DNA from: an uncultured Prevotella sp.
GTDB taxonomy: Bacteria; Bacteroidota; Bacteroidia; Bacteroidales; Bacteroidaceae
Reading direction: 5' to 3'
Length of the DNA stretch: 59,944 bases
Assembly (NCBI RefSeq): GCF_946404925.1
Contig: NZ_CAMJFM010000017.1
Span: forward strand, 1-59,944
Below, in pieces: positions 51,024 to 59,857 of this stretch. Every line of letters begins with the position of its first letter. Position 1 is the stretch's first letter. The notes beneath the pieces are model-generated. The model was not told where the DNA came from and searched no databases. It was given only the letters and a program-made list of their open reading frames with translations. The translations under genes and the position numbers were made by a program.

Positions 51024-52716
51024 GGGCTATCAATGTGGTTATCATTCTGATGGCGCGGCCGTCGCCAGCCTTGGCCACATGCTTGCCTTTCTCGCCAGTC
51101 ATGGGTTTCTGTGGGAATGCGCCCTCGTTATGGAACAGGCGCAGCGTCTCCTGTATCACAGGATCGTCCTGATTCAGATACTCCGTCCACGACTGTTCGC
51201 TGTGGATGTTGTAGATGATACGGCTCACCACAAAGCGCTCCAGCAGCTTCTGCGACTTCTGTATCATCAGGTTGCGGCGCTTCAGGCCGTTCTTATCTGC
51301 ATAAACCACAAACTGCTCAAGTATGTTCTGGCGCTTCAGATAGGTCTCCATTTCTTTCACGCTCTTCAGGTCAGAGAGCTTGGCGCGGTTATCATCAGTG
51401 TAGGTAAAGGCAAACTGCAAGATGAGTCCTGACATGGCAGCCTCCTTGTAGTACGATGTAACGCCAAGTGTATCCTCTGGGATAAAGATGTCAGGCGTGA
51501 TACCACCACCGCCATATACGATACGGCCATTGTTGGTGTGATACTCAGGACCTGTATGCTTGATGCTATCCTGCGAGAAGAACTCGCCATGCTGATAGCG
51601 TGTCAGCCAGTCATCGTCGTAGTGGTTACCATTGCTGTATGGCTTCTGGATGCAACGTCCTGAGGGGGTGTAGTAGCGTGCGATGGTGAGGCGGATCATC
51701 GAGTGATCGCTGAACTCCATGGGCTTCTGTACCAGACCCTTACCAAACGAGCGGCGACCAATGATGGTACCACGGTCGTTATCCTGAATGGCACCTGCCA
51801 GAATCTCAGAGGCCGAAGCCGAGCTCTCATCCACCAGCACTACCAATGGCAGGCGCTGGTATGAGCCACGACCATCAGCACGATAGTCCTGACGTGGGAA
51901 TGCACGCCCCTGCGTGTAGACGATGAGCTGTCCGCGCGACAGGAACTCGTTGGCTATCTGCACTGCCGACTCCAGGTATCCACCCGTATTGCCACGCAGG
52001 TCGATCACCAGATTGCTGAAACTCTGCTGCGACAGCTTGGCCAGCGCAATCAGCAACTCAGGATAGGTATTCTCGCCAAAGTTACGTATCTTGATGTAGC
52101 CACAATCCTCATCGAGCATATAGCAGGCTGTTACACTCTTGGTTGGAATCTCGCCACGAGTGATGGTGATGTGGTGCAGCTTCTTCTCGCCATAGCGCAG
52201 AATGCCCAGTTTCACCTTGGTATCCTTAGGTCCCTTGAGACGGTGCATGGCCTCCTCGTTGGTCACCTTCTTACCCACAAACACCGAGTCATCCACCTCC
52301 ACAATCTTGTCGCCAGCCAGCACACCAGCACGCTCTGCAGGACCATTACCAATCACATTCTGCACACGGATGGTGTCCTGACGGATGGTGAACTCGATAC
52401 CAATGCCAAAGAACGAACCGCGCAGATCGTCGTTGGCTATCTCGCCATCGCGGGCACTGATATAGACTGAGTGCGGATCAAGTTCTGCCAGAATCTGTGG
52501 CATGGCCTTCTCCACCAGATCGTTGATGTTTACGGTGTCAACATACTGATCGTCGATAATGTGAAGCAGGTTGTTCAGCTTATTTCCACTCGAATTGATA
52601 ATGTTCAGTCGATTGCCCGAGAAGTGGTTGGCGTAGAACGAACCCACTATGATACCAACAACCACGCAAGCGGCCATCAGCAAGGGCATAAATCGGTTAT
52701 TGTTTATTTTGCTCAT
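51016..52716 (-). CDS. Carboxy-terminal processing peptidase, S41 family
   Basis: The 566-residue periplasmic protease has an N-terminal anchor (about 12-32), a PDZ domain (about 90-180), and the S41 Ser/Lys dyad in VDESSASASEILAGA and GRRSFGKGLVQ. A C-terminal region of about 150 residues follows. It trims the C-termini of envelope proteins. It lies between the dCMP deaminase and the cyclo-ligase genes. Confidence 0.95.
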   Translation of the reverse strand: MSKINNNRFMPLLMAACVVVGIIVGSFYANHFSGNRLNIINSSGNKLNNLLHIIDDQYVDTVNINDLVEKAMPQILAELDPHSVYISARDGEIANDDLRGSFFGIGIEFTIRQDTIRVQNVIGNGPAERAGVLAGDKIVEVDDSVFVGKKVTNEEAMHRLKGPKDTKVKLGILRYGEKKLHHITITRGEIPTKSVTACYMLDEDCGYIKIRNFGENTYPELLIALAKLSQQSFSNLVIDLRGNTGGYLESAVQIANEFLSRGQLIVYTQGRAFPRQDYRADGRGSYQRLPLVVLVDESSASASEILAGAIQDNDRGTIIGRRSFGKGLVQKPMEFSDHSMIRLTIARYYTPSGRCIQKPYSNGNHYDDDWLTRYQHGEFFSQDSIKHTGPEYHTNNGRIVYGGGGITPDIFIPEDTLGVTSYYKEAAMSGLILQFAFTYTDDNRAKLSDLKSVKEMETYLKRQNILEQFVVYADKNGLKRRNLMIQKSQKLLERFVVSRIIYNIHSEQSWTEYLNQDDPVIQETLRLFHNEGAFPQKPMTGEKGKHVAKAGDGRAIRMITTLIAHA

Positions 52717-52727
52717 ATCTTAATATC

Positions 52728-53177
52728 TCACTTTCTCACTTCCCCATTTTCATCCAGTCCTATGTATATCACTTCGATACCAGCGCGCTTCAGCAGGTCG
52801 ATACCATCTGTCAGTCGGTATTTCTCGCCATACACCACGCGCTTGATACCAGCCTGGATAATCAGCTTGGCACACTCGATACAGGGCGAGGCCGTGATGT
52901 AGATGGTAGCCCCTTCGCTGTTGTTATTACTGCGTGCCAGTTTAGTTATTGCATTAGCCTCAGCATGCAGCACGTAAGGCTTAGTCACGTTGTTATCATC
53001 CTCGCAGACGTTTTCAAATCCACTTGGCGTACCATTGTAACCATCGCTGATAATCATCTTGTCCTTGACCACCAGCGCTCCCACCTGCCTGCGCACGCAG
53101 TAGGAGTTCTCTGCCCAGATACGTGCCATCCTCAGATAGCGCACATCAAGCTTACTTTGCTTGTCGTTTGATTCCAT
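52728..53177 (-). CDS. dCMP deaminase / ComE-type cytidine deaminase
   Basis: The 149-residue zinc enzyme has HAEANAI and SPCIECAK zinc-binding motifs, and GYNGTPSGFENV for substrate contact, in the dCMP-deaminase pattern. It converts dCMP to dUMP for thymidylate. I start it at MESNDKQSKL (53177), which overlaps the M3 peptidase end by 26 nt; a start 12 codons upstream is possible. Confidence 0.92.
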   Translation of the reverse strand: MESNDKQSKLDVRYLRMARIWAENSYCVRRQVGALVVKDKMIISDGYNGTPSGFENVCEDDNNVTKPYVLHAEANAITKLARSNNNSEGATIYITASPCIECAKLIIQAGIKRVVYGEKYRLTDGIDLLKRAGIEVIYIGLDENGEVRK

Positions 53178-55236
53178 TTCTTTTAAGTAATGCATCAATG
53201 GTGGGTTCGCCACCCTTGAATCGTTTGTATAATGTCATCGGATTCTCCGTGCCACCTTTCGAAAGGATGTTCTCGCGGAAACTGCTGGCTGTCTTTTTGT
53301 CGAAGATGCCATGTTTCTTGAACACGCTGAAGGCATCTGCTTCCAGCACCTCAGCCCACTTGTAGCTGTAGTAGCCTGCAGCATAACCACCAGCCATGAT
53401 GTGCGAGAACTGCACCGTCATACAGGTGTCAGGCAACTGTGGTGTCACCATCGCCTTCTCCCAAGCCTTCTTCTCGAATGGTATGATATCCTCCTTAAAC
53501 TCATCTTTCTTGGTGTAGTAAGCCATATCCAGCAGTCCGAAGCTCACCTGACGCAAGCAGGCGTAAGCCACGTTGAAGTTACGGCTCTTCACAATGCGCT
53601 TAATCAGCTCATCAGGCAATGGCTCGCCAGTCTGATAGTGGAATGCGAATGTGCGAAGAAACTCCTTCTCGATGGCGAAGTTCTCCATGAACTGCGATGG
53701 CAGCTCTACAAAGTCCCACCACACGTTGGTACCACTCAGACTCTCAAAACGGGTATTGGCAAACATGCCGTGCAGCGAGTGTCCGAACTCGTGCAGGAAT
53801 GTCTCCACCTCGCCCAGTGTCAGCAGTGCGGGCTTCTCCTCTGTGGGCTTGGTCAGGTTCATCACCACGCTCACATGCGGACGAACGTTCTCGCCCTCCT
53901 TGGTAATCCACTGACCCTGATACTCAGTCATCCAGGCACCACCTTGCTTACCCTTACGGGGATGGAAGTCGGCATAGAACACAGCCAGGAACGAGCCGTC
54001 CTCGTCAAACACCTCGTAGGCCTTTACATCGGGGTGGTATACAGGTATATCCTTGTTCTCCTTGAAGGTGATGCCATACAAGCGGTTAGCCAGTCCGAAC
54101 ACACCTTCAATCACCTTCGACAGTTCGAAGTATGGGCGCAGCATCTCGGCATCGATGTTATACTTCGCGAGCTTCAGTTTGTGCGAGTAATACGAGAGGT
54201 CCCATGGCTCCAGCTTGAAGTCCTTACCCTCTATCTTGCGCGCCATCTTCTCGATAGCCTCATACTCCTTGATGGCAGTAGGCTTGTAGGCCTTTATCAG
54301 GTTGTTCAGCAACTTATACACGTTGCGTACGTTGCCTGCCATACGGTGCTGCAGCACATAGTCGGCATAGGTCTTATGGCCCAGCAGCTGTGCCAGTTCC
54401 CTGCGCAGGTTCACCAGGCGCTTGCATATCTCCAGGTTGTTCTCCTCGTTATCGTGTATGCACTCTGTGTTCTTGGCCATATACAGTTCCTTGCGCAGCT
54501 GGCGCTGGGTGCTGTAGGTCATGAATGGCGAGTACGATGGGAAGTCGAGTGTAAACACCCAGCCCTCCATCTCAGCCTCCTTGGCAGCCAGTGCAGCAGC
54601 CTCGCGGGCTGTCTCTGGCAGACCTTCCAACTGCGCCTCGTCAGTAATACGCAGCTTGAATGCCTTGTTCTCCTTTAGCAGGTTCTGCGAGAACTGCAGT
54701 CCCAATACCGATGCCTCCTCAGTGAGCTGGCGCAGGCGTTCCTTGCCTGCAGCATCCAGCAGTGCACCACTACGCACAAATCCGTCGTAGCAATTGTCCA
54801 GCAGCATCTTCTCCTCAGGTGTCAGCTTGCGGTGGTGCTGGTGCACATATTTCACGCGCTCAAACAGTTTCTCGTTCAGACGTATGTCGTTGGCATGCTT
54901 GGTCAGTATCGGACTCATCTTCTGTGCCAGCGCATCCATCTCATCGTTGGTCTCGGCTGACAGCAGATTAAAGAACACCGTCGACACACGACTCAGCAGA
55001 TCGTAGTAGCCATCCTTATCCTTCTCGTCGTCAACACTGATGATGGTGTTGTCGAAGGTTGGCTTCTCTGGATTATTGATAATCTTCTCTATCTGCTCAT
55101 CGTCACGGCGTATACCCTCCAACATAGCCTCCTCGTAATCCTCCATACGGATACGGTCAAAGGGAGCTGTGTCGTGAGGTGTGTTATAACTTTCAAAAAA
55201 CGGGTTCTTTCTTTCTATACTTTCGTTCATTTTCAT
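53152..55236 (-). CDS. M3-family oligopeptidase (Dcp/OpdA-like)
   Basis: The 694-residue zinc metallopeptidase has the thimet motif FLHEFGHSLHG near residue 485 and the third ligand Glu further down. It has no signal peptide and should cut peptides in the cytoplasm. The -7 box is at 55256-55263. It leads a run with the deaminase, the S41 peptidase and the cyclo-ligase. Confidence 0.94.
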   Translation of the reverse strand: MKMNESIERKNPFFESYNTPHDTAPFDRIRMEDYEEAMLEGIRRDDEQIEKIINNPEKPTFDNTIISVDDEKDKDGYYDLLSRVSTVFFNLLSAETNDEMDALAQKMSPILTKHANDIRLNEKLFERVKYVHQHHRKLTPEEKMLLDNCYDGFVRSGALLDAAGKERLRQLTEEASVLGLQFSQNLLKENKAFKLRITDEAQLEGLPETAREAAALAAKEAEMEGWVFTLDFPSYSPFMTYSTQRQLRKELYMAKNTECIHDNEENNLEICKRLVNLRRELAQLLGHKTYADYVLQHRMAGNVRNVYKLLNNLIKAYKPTAIKEYEAIEKMARKIEGKDFKLEPWDLSYYSHKLKLAKYNIDAEMLRPYFELSKVIEGVFGLANRLYGITFKENKDIPVYHPDVKAYEVFDEDGSFLAVFYADFHPRKGKQGGAWMTEYQGQWITKEGENVRPHVSVVMNLTKPTEEKPALLTLGEVETFLHEFGHSLHGMFANTRFESLSGTNVWWDFVELPSQFMENFAIEKEFLRTFAFHYQTGEPLPDELIKRIVKSRNFNVAYACLRQVSFGLLDMAYYTKKDEFKEDIIPFEKKAWEKAMVTPQLPDTCMTVQFSHIMAGGYAAGYYSYKWAEVLEADAFSVFKKHGIFDKKTASSFRENILSKGGTENPMTLYKRFKGGEPTIDALLKRNGIKRQAK

Positions 55237-55255
55237 ACAAACTTCTTACAGACCG

Positions 55256-55263
55256 CAAAGTTA
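55256..55263 (-). promoter_or_regulatory. -7 box (TAACTTTG) of the M3 peptidase operon
   Basis: TAACTTTG on the minus strand lies 20 nt before the peptidase start. Confidence 0.6.
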
Positions 55264-55309
55264 CGACAAAAATCCGATACTCAGCAAATCTATACATTAA
55301 AAAAGTTGA

Positions 55310-55330
55310 AAACGGCCATATTAGCCGTTT
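55310..55330 (-). terminator. Terminator of the Crp-like gene
   Basis: AAACGGC-TAATATG-GCCGTTT on the minus strand, followed after four nt by TTTTTT, lies directly behind the stop codon at 55331. Confidence 0.8.
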
Positions 55331-56008
55331 CTATTTGGTATAAAGCAGTCTTTCCAACTGCTGAATCTCAATTTTTCCTCTGCTTAGCGTCACCAGTCCC
55401 TTGTGCTGCATCTCGTTCAAGACGCGCGACACATTCAGCCTGCTGTCGTTCACCTCTTCAGCCAGTCGCGTCATCAGGATGTTGAAAACCTTATGACCTG
55501 CGGGATAGGTGGAATGCTGACTCAGAAATCTGATCACCCTGGCCTCGAGCGATTGTGGCGGACGATTCCACACCTGCCTCATCTGCTTCTGCGTCTGCGT
55601 GGCAAAGTGGTTCATCATGTTCAGACGGAACACCAGGAAGTCCTCAGTCAGTCGCACCACCTCCTCCTTGTCGATGGTGATGAAGTTCACGTCCGTCTGT
55701 GCCACAAAATCGTGGGTGTAGCGCTGGTAGTAGCCGAATATCGACTCCAGCTGCACAATGTTTGGCGCCATCATCTGCTCCTCAACCATATAGCCATAGT
55801 CGTCAGCATAGGTGCGTACCTTCAGCGTGCCGTTTATCAGGAAGTACAACTGGTTGCAGGTATCGCCCGACTTCACCACCGTCTTGCCAGCGCCCAGCTT
55901 CATGAATCCGAAGCGGGTGTGTCCTGCCACTATCTCCAGATCGTCGCGACTCATGCCCTGAAACAGGGGGAATTGCAACAACTTGTCGAACAACTGCAGT
56001 ACGGCCAT
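55331..56008 (-). CDS. Crp/Fnr-family transcription regulator
   Basis: The 225-residue protein has a cyclic-nucleotide-binding-like domain (about 10-125) and a winged HTH (about 150-215) with RLAEEVNDSRLNVSRVLNEM. There is no N-terminal cysteine cluster as in Fnr, so it does not sense oxygen by an FeS cluster. It lies 6 nt behind apbE and is the last gene of the operon before the terminator. The ligand is unknown. Confidence 0.9.
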   Translation of the reverse strand: MAVLQLFDKLLQFPLFQGMSRDDLEIVAGHTRFGFMKLGAGKTVVKSGDTCNQLYFLINGTLKVRTYADDYGYMVEEQMMAPNIVQLESIFGYYQRYTHDFVAQTDVNFITIDKEEVVRLTEDFLVFRLNMMNHFATQTQKQMRQVWNRPPQSLEARVIRFLSQHSTYPAGHKVFNILMTRLAEEVNDSRLNVSRVLNEMQHKGLVTLSRGKIEIQQLERLLYTK

Positions 56009-56014
56009 ACGCTA

Positions 56015-57040
56015 TTACTTCTGTATTTTGTTTTCGAGCGATGGCGAATACCACACGGCATTCTTACCATCCTTGTCGCTATATATCAGGTATGCCATCA
56101 GCTCTGGGTGCTGCTCCAGCAACTGCTGAGCCTTCTCCAGTCCCATCACCATAAACGATGTGGCGTAGGCATCGGCCACCGCACAACTCTTGGCAAACAC
56201 GGTTGCTGACAGGATGCTGTGCTGCACGGGATAGCCCGTCATGGGGTCGATGGTATGTGCATACCTTTTTCCGTCTTTATAGTAGAAGTTACGATAGTTG
56301 CCACTGGTAGCCATCGCCTTGTCCGTAACCTTCACAATGCTCTGCACCTCGCCCGATGTTCCCATAGGATCCTCTACAGGCTTGGTGATGCCCACACGCC
56401 ATGGCTGGTTCTCGGCATTCACACCGTTGGTCACTATCTCGCCACCTATCTCAACCATGAAGTTCTTCACACCCTTGCTGCGCAGCAGTCGCGCCACCAC
56501 ATCGGTACCATAGCCCTTGGCTATAGCCGAGCAGTCCAGCATCACCCTGTCGTCAGTCTTGGTAACCTTGCCGCCTGATAGCGACACCTTCTGATAGCCA
56601 ATGATCTGCATCAGGCTGTCAACCTGCTCCTTGGTGGGCTCAATACCGTTCTTGAATCCGAACCCCCAGGCGTTTACCAATGGGGCCACGGTGATGTCGA
56701 AGGCACCATCAGTCTCTTTCGATATCTGCATGGCCAGATAGAATACATCCTGGAACATATCGTTAACCTCTACGTCTTCGTTCTGGTTAACGGCTGTGAT
56801 AATAGAGTTCTTGTTGAATGGCGACAGCGAGGCATCCACCTTGGCCAACTCGGCATTGATGCTGTAAGTCAGGTCAGAGTCGCACTGATACGTGGCATGG
56901 TAGAAAGTACCAAACACCTTGTCGGCACTCTTCTGGTAGGGCACGTTACGCTCGTGGCGTATAATCAGCACCGTACCAACTATCAGCAGCACCAAGAATG
57001 GCAACTGCCACATCCATTTCTTATTTCCAGTCTGCTGCAT
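56015..57040 (-). CDS. apbE: FAD:protein FMN transferase
   Basis: ApbE attaches FMN to Thr residues of exported flavoproteins such as NqrB/C and RnfG. The 341-residue protein has an N-terminal membrane anchor (about 12-27), then the family motifs KNGIEPTKEQVD, DCSAIAKGYGTDVVARLL, NFMVEIGGEIVTNG and HTIDPMTGYPV with metal-binding residues. It acts in the periplasm. The Crp-like gene follows closely. Confidence 0.95.
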   Translation of the reverse strand: MQQTGNKKWMWQLPFLVLLIVGTVLIIRHERNVPYQKSADKVFGTFYHATYQCDSDLTYSINAELAKVDASLSPFNKNSIITAVNQNEDVEVNDMFQDVFYLAMQISKETDGAFDITVAPLVNAWGFGFKNGIEPTKEQVDSLMQIIGYQKVSLSGGKVTKTDDRVMLDCSAIAKGYGTDVVARLLRSKGVKNFMVEIGGEIVTNGVNAENQPWRVGITKPVEDPMGTSGEVQSIVKVTDKAMATSGNYRNFYYKDGKRYAHTIDPMTGYPVQHSILSATVFAKSCAVADAYATSFMVMGLEKAQQLLEQHPELMAYLIYSDKDGKNAVWYSPSLENKIQK

Positions 57041-57047
57041 GGTTGGT

Positions 57048-57737
57048 TCAGATATCTATGATTACGTTGAATGTTCCACCAAGTCGGGTATCACCGAACT
57101 TTCCGAATCCAGGCACATACCAGGTGTTACCGAATTCGCCATCCTCACTGTGGGCTATACGGCGCTTGTATCTCAGGCTCCAGCCCAAGTGTACAGGACC
57201 AACAATCTTGGCATCCACACCTACCACGGCCTCAATCCAGTGGTAGCTGCATTTGGCATCCTTAACTCCGAAGTCGGTATCCCATTGCCACACGGGGTCA
57301 GTCATTCCCTGGCGGGCTATGTCTACCTTATACGATGTATAGGCATAGCGCAGTCCACCATACAGGCGGTATGGTCCGTGTTTCTCCTTCAGCAGGTTCT
57401 TGTCGATACCAATTCTGAAGTATGGTGCTGAAGTCTTATAGTGGATTTTTGTCACCTCGTCGTTGTGGTCGGCCTTACCCAGTCCAGCCTCAACAATGGG
57501 GAACCACTCATCGTGCAGATTGATGCGCAGTGCACCCTCATACTGTCCGTTGTCGCTAAAGGTCATCAGTCCAGCTCCCACCAGATCGAATGATACGGCA
57601 AAGCCACGGAATGTGGGTATCGAGTCTTTCTGGAACGCGAAGAACTTCTGAGCCGATGCAGGCACCGATGCCGAAAGCACCACGATGCTAATTGCTGCTC
57701 TTAGGATAGAGGTAGAAATGAACCGTCTGAGAGTCAT
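57048..57737 (-). CDS. DUF6048-family outer-membrane-like protein
   Basis: The 229-residue protein has a signal peptide (about 1-29) and alternating beta strands (FRGFAVSFDLVGAGL, PYRLYGGLRYAYTSY) that suggest a small beta barrel. It matches the Bacteroidota family DUF6048, which is usually next to DUF6452 as here (50-nt overlap). Function is unknown. Confidence 0.7.
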   Translation of the reverse strand: MTLRRFISTSILRAAISIVVLSASVPASAQKFFAFQKDSIPTFRGFAVSFDLVGAGLMTFSDNGQYEGALRINLHDEWFPIVEAGLGKADHNDEVTKIHYKTSAPYFRIGIDKNLLKEKHGPYRLYGGLRYAYTSYKVDIARQGMTDPVWQWDTDFGVKDAKCSYHWIEAVVGVDAKIVGPVHLGWSLRYKRRIAHSEDGEFGNTWYVPGFGKFGDTRLGGTFNVIIDI

Positions 57738-58179
57738 AGGTCACCTTAGGGTTATTAATAACTATTGAGTCGATATAGTTGCGCGTATATCTCACATCAG
57801 TAATCGTGTGGAAGAACGAAGCCGTGCAGTCAACTGATTCAAAGTGGGGATAGTCGTCTTTCTTGATCCACACTGTGTCTGTCTCGTGCAGTTCCGATTC
57901 GCTGGTGGTTTTGTCGAAGTGGAACACCAGCACATCCTCAGGATGCTTGTAGCTGATGGGCAGCGAGAAACTGCTGATGCCTATACCTTTATTAAATACG
58001 GTATCAGTGCCATTGGCACGCGTCATCGAAACAGTCATGGTGTCGCTCAGCGTCAGCTCTTTTCCGTCGCTGCTGCGCACCTCGTACAGCGTAGCCACCG
58101 AGCTCTCCACCGGACAGTCTATCGATGAGCACGCAGCCATCACCACGCCAAGCAACACGTATGTAACTCGCTTTATCAT
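57688..58179 (-). CDS. DUF6452-family lipoprotein
   Basis: The 163-residue protein has a lipoprotein signal ending in AACSS and the conserved start SIDCPVESSVATLYE. It belongs to DUF6452, the constant neighbour of DUF6048. The pair probably forms an outer-membrane or periplasmic complex of unknown role. It overlaps the glycosyltransferase gene by 4 nt at its start. Confidence 0.7.
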   Translation of the reverse strand: MIKRVTYVLLGVVMAACSSIDCPVESSVATLYEVRSSDGKELTLSDTMTVSMTRANGTDTVFNKGIGISSFSLPISYKHPEDVLVFHFDKTTSESELHETDTVWIKKDDYPHFESVDCTASFFHTITDVRYTRNYIDSIVINNPKVTYDSQTVHFYLYPKSSN

Positions 58180-59132
58180 ATAGTTTCCTCTATTTGGTAG
58201 TCATTGCGTCCTGTTGACGAACGACTGATCAGGTCGCCAAGGAATCCTGTCAGGAACAGCTGTGTACCCAGAATCATCATGGTGAGTGCGATGTAGAAGA
58301 ATGGCGAATTGGTTACCAGTCGCTGTGGAATGCCGTTAGCCAGGCACCATAGTTTGTCGGCTCCAATCCATATAGCAGCCACAAATCCTATAAAGAACAT
58401 CACAGTGCCCAGGAATCCGAACACGTGCATAGGCTTCTTGCCGAATGTGCTCAGGAACCACAGTGTGAGCAGGTCCAGATAGCCGTTCACAAAACGGTTC
58501 AGGCCCATAAACTTCGATGTGCCATACTTACGTGCCTGATGCTGAACCACCTTCTCGCCTATCTTGTTGAAACCAGCGTTCTTAGCCAGATATGGGATAT
58601 ATCGGTGCATCTCGCCATACACCTCGATGTTCTTAACCACAGCCTTGCGATAAGCCTTCAGTCCGCAGTTAAAGTCGTGCAGGTTCTTAATACCGCTTAT
58701 CTTGCGCGCTGTAGCGTTAAACAGCTTGGTGGGTATGGTCTTCGAGATGGGGTCATAGCGCTTCTGCTTATAACCGCTCACCAGGTCGTAGCCCTCTTCT
58801 TTAATCATGCGATACAGCTCAGGAATCTCGTCTGGCGAGTCCTGCAGGTCGGCATCCATCGTAATCACCACGTCGCCCTGTGCCTGGTCAAATCCGCAGT
58901 ACAGCGCAGGACTCTTTCCGTAGTTACGACGGAACTTAATGCCCTTCACCACGTCGGGCTGCTTCTGGTTCAGCTCCTGGATAATCTCCCAAGAGCGGTC
59001 GGTAGAGCCGTCGTTGATAAAAATCACTTCGTAGCTGAAGTTGTTCTGCTTCATCACACGCTCTATCCACGCATAGAGTTCAGGAATCGATTCGTCCTCA
59101 TTATAAAGAGGTATAACTACTGATATATCCAT
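58176..59132 (-). CDS. Membrane GT2 glycosyltransferase (polyprenol-phosphate sugar transferase, GtrB/DPM-like)
   Basis: The 318-residue enzyme has a GT-A domain (VVIPLYNEDESIPEL, INDGSTDRS, TMDADLQDSPDE) and two C-terminal membrane segments (about 235-260 and 275-300), the GtrB/ArnC architecture. It would make a polyprenol-phosphate sugar for envelope glycan modification. It is separate from the short Dpm1-type gene at 20011. It follows the DUF4199 gene across heptamer repeats. Confidence 0.92.
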   Translation of the reverse strand: MDISVVIPLYNEDESIPELYAWIERVMKQNNFSYEVIFINDGSTDRSWEIIQELNQKQPDVVKGIKFRRNYGKSPALYCGFDQAQGDVVITMDADLQDSPDEIPELYRMIKEEGYDLVSGYKQKRYDPISKTIPTKLFNATARKISGIKNLHDFNCGLKAYRKAVVKNIEVYGEMHRYIPYLAKNAGFNKIGEKVVQHQARKYGTSKFMGLNRFVNGYLDLLTLWFLSTFGKKPMHVFGFLGTVMFFIGFVAAIWIGADKLWCLANGIPQRLVTNSPFFYIALTMMILGTQLFLTGFLGDLISRSSTGRNDYQIEETI

Positions 59133-59153
59133 AATTATTGCACTATTGCATTT

Positions 59154-59180
59154 TTAATCTTTAATGTTTAATCTTTAATT
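59154..59180. repeat. TTTAATC/TTTAATT heptamer tract at the DUF4199-glycosyltransferase junction
   Basis: TTTAATC, a 6-nt TTAATG, TTTAATC and TTTAATT run from the DUF4199 stop codon (59175-59177) toward the start of the glycosyltransferase gene. One unit has lost a T. Confidence 0.85.
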
Positions 59181-59714
59181 TTTTGCTGCGTTTTTGCGCT
59201 GCATAATCAACCCGATGGGCACACCAAGTACAAAACCCAACGAGATATTGATGGTAAGTATGTTCAGTGCATAGTCGATGGGGCGTGTGGCTGCCATCTC
59301 GGCCAGACTCTCGTCTACCACCTTCGTCATGCCATACTGCTCAAGCATCATGCGCCCTTCTTCAGATGTCATCATCTTGGCAAACGAGTTGACCAGATAG
59401 CCATTGTCCATATAGGCAAAGTACAGATACTGTACCACGGCCAACAGAACCGCACCATAGAAGAACACAAAGATGGTATAGGCATAGCTGCGACCGAATG
59501 AGATGATACCCTCCCTACCCTCGTCGCGGAACTTCTTCAGTCTGCTTGCTACAAAAAACGGACTTGTAATGGCCATCAGTATCGATACCAATGCCATAAA
59601 CTGGCTGGTAAGTCCAAAAATGTAGCTCGTAAAGCTGGCTATCCACAACAAGGCCAGGAAAAATCCATCCTGACGTGCATAAGCCTTTAATTGTATATAT
59701 TCTGGCGCTGTCAT
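59175..59714 (-). CDS. DUF4199 membrane protein
   Basis: The 179-residue protein has four membrane segments and matches the Bacteroidota DUF4199 family, commonly next to a GtrB-like glycosyltransferase as here. Function is unknown; a helper role for the transferase is inferred only from the neighbourhood. Confidence 0.8.
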   Translation of the reverse strand: MTAPEYIQLKAYARQDGFFLALLWIASFTSYIFGLTSQFMALVSILMAITSPFFVASRLKKFRDEGREGIISFGRSYAYTIFVFFYGAVLLAVVQYLYFAYMDNGYLVNSFAKMMTSEEGRMMLEQYGMTKVVDESLAEMAATRPIDYALNILTINISLGFVLGVPIGLIMQRKNAAKN

Positions 59715-59739
59715 TTTAACATTTTACTCTTTCAGGGTG

Positions 59740-59747
59740 CAAAATTA
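59740..59747 (-). promoter_or_regulatory. -7 box (TAATTTTG) of the DUF4199 operon
   Basis: TAATTTTG on the minus strand lies 25 nt before the DUF4199 start and begins the operon that runs through to the Crp-like gene. Confidence 0.6.
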
Positions 59748-59804
59748 ATCATTTTCCCACACATAACGAGGCCTTTATCTAAAAAAATAGTTAAAATCCA
59801 AAAA

Positions 59805-59832
59805 CTTTTCACTTTTCACTTTTCACTTTTCA
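59805..59832. repeat. CTTTTCA heptamer tract x4 upstream of the SRP RNA promoter
   Basis: Four perfect CTTTTCA units end 11 nt before the -7 box of the SRP RNA and cover the -33 position. Confidence 0.95.
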
Positions 59833-59843
59833 CTTTTTTATTG

Positions 59844-59851
59844 TACCTTTG
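59844..59851 (+). promoter_or_regulatory. -7 box (TACCTTTG) of the SRP RNA
   Basis: TACCTTTG followed by CACCCG; the usual -33 position falls inside the CTTTTCA tract, where TTTC stands for TTTG. Confidence 0.65.
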
Positions 59852-59857
59852 CACCCG

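Noticed and set aside
53311..54678. Open frame of 455 codons opposite the M3 peptidase gene
   Set aside because: It lies fully antisense to a clearly conserved metallopeptidase, has no similarity I can recognise and a His/Leu/Val-rich composition typical of reverse-strand shadows.
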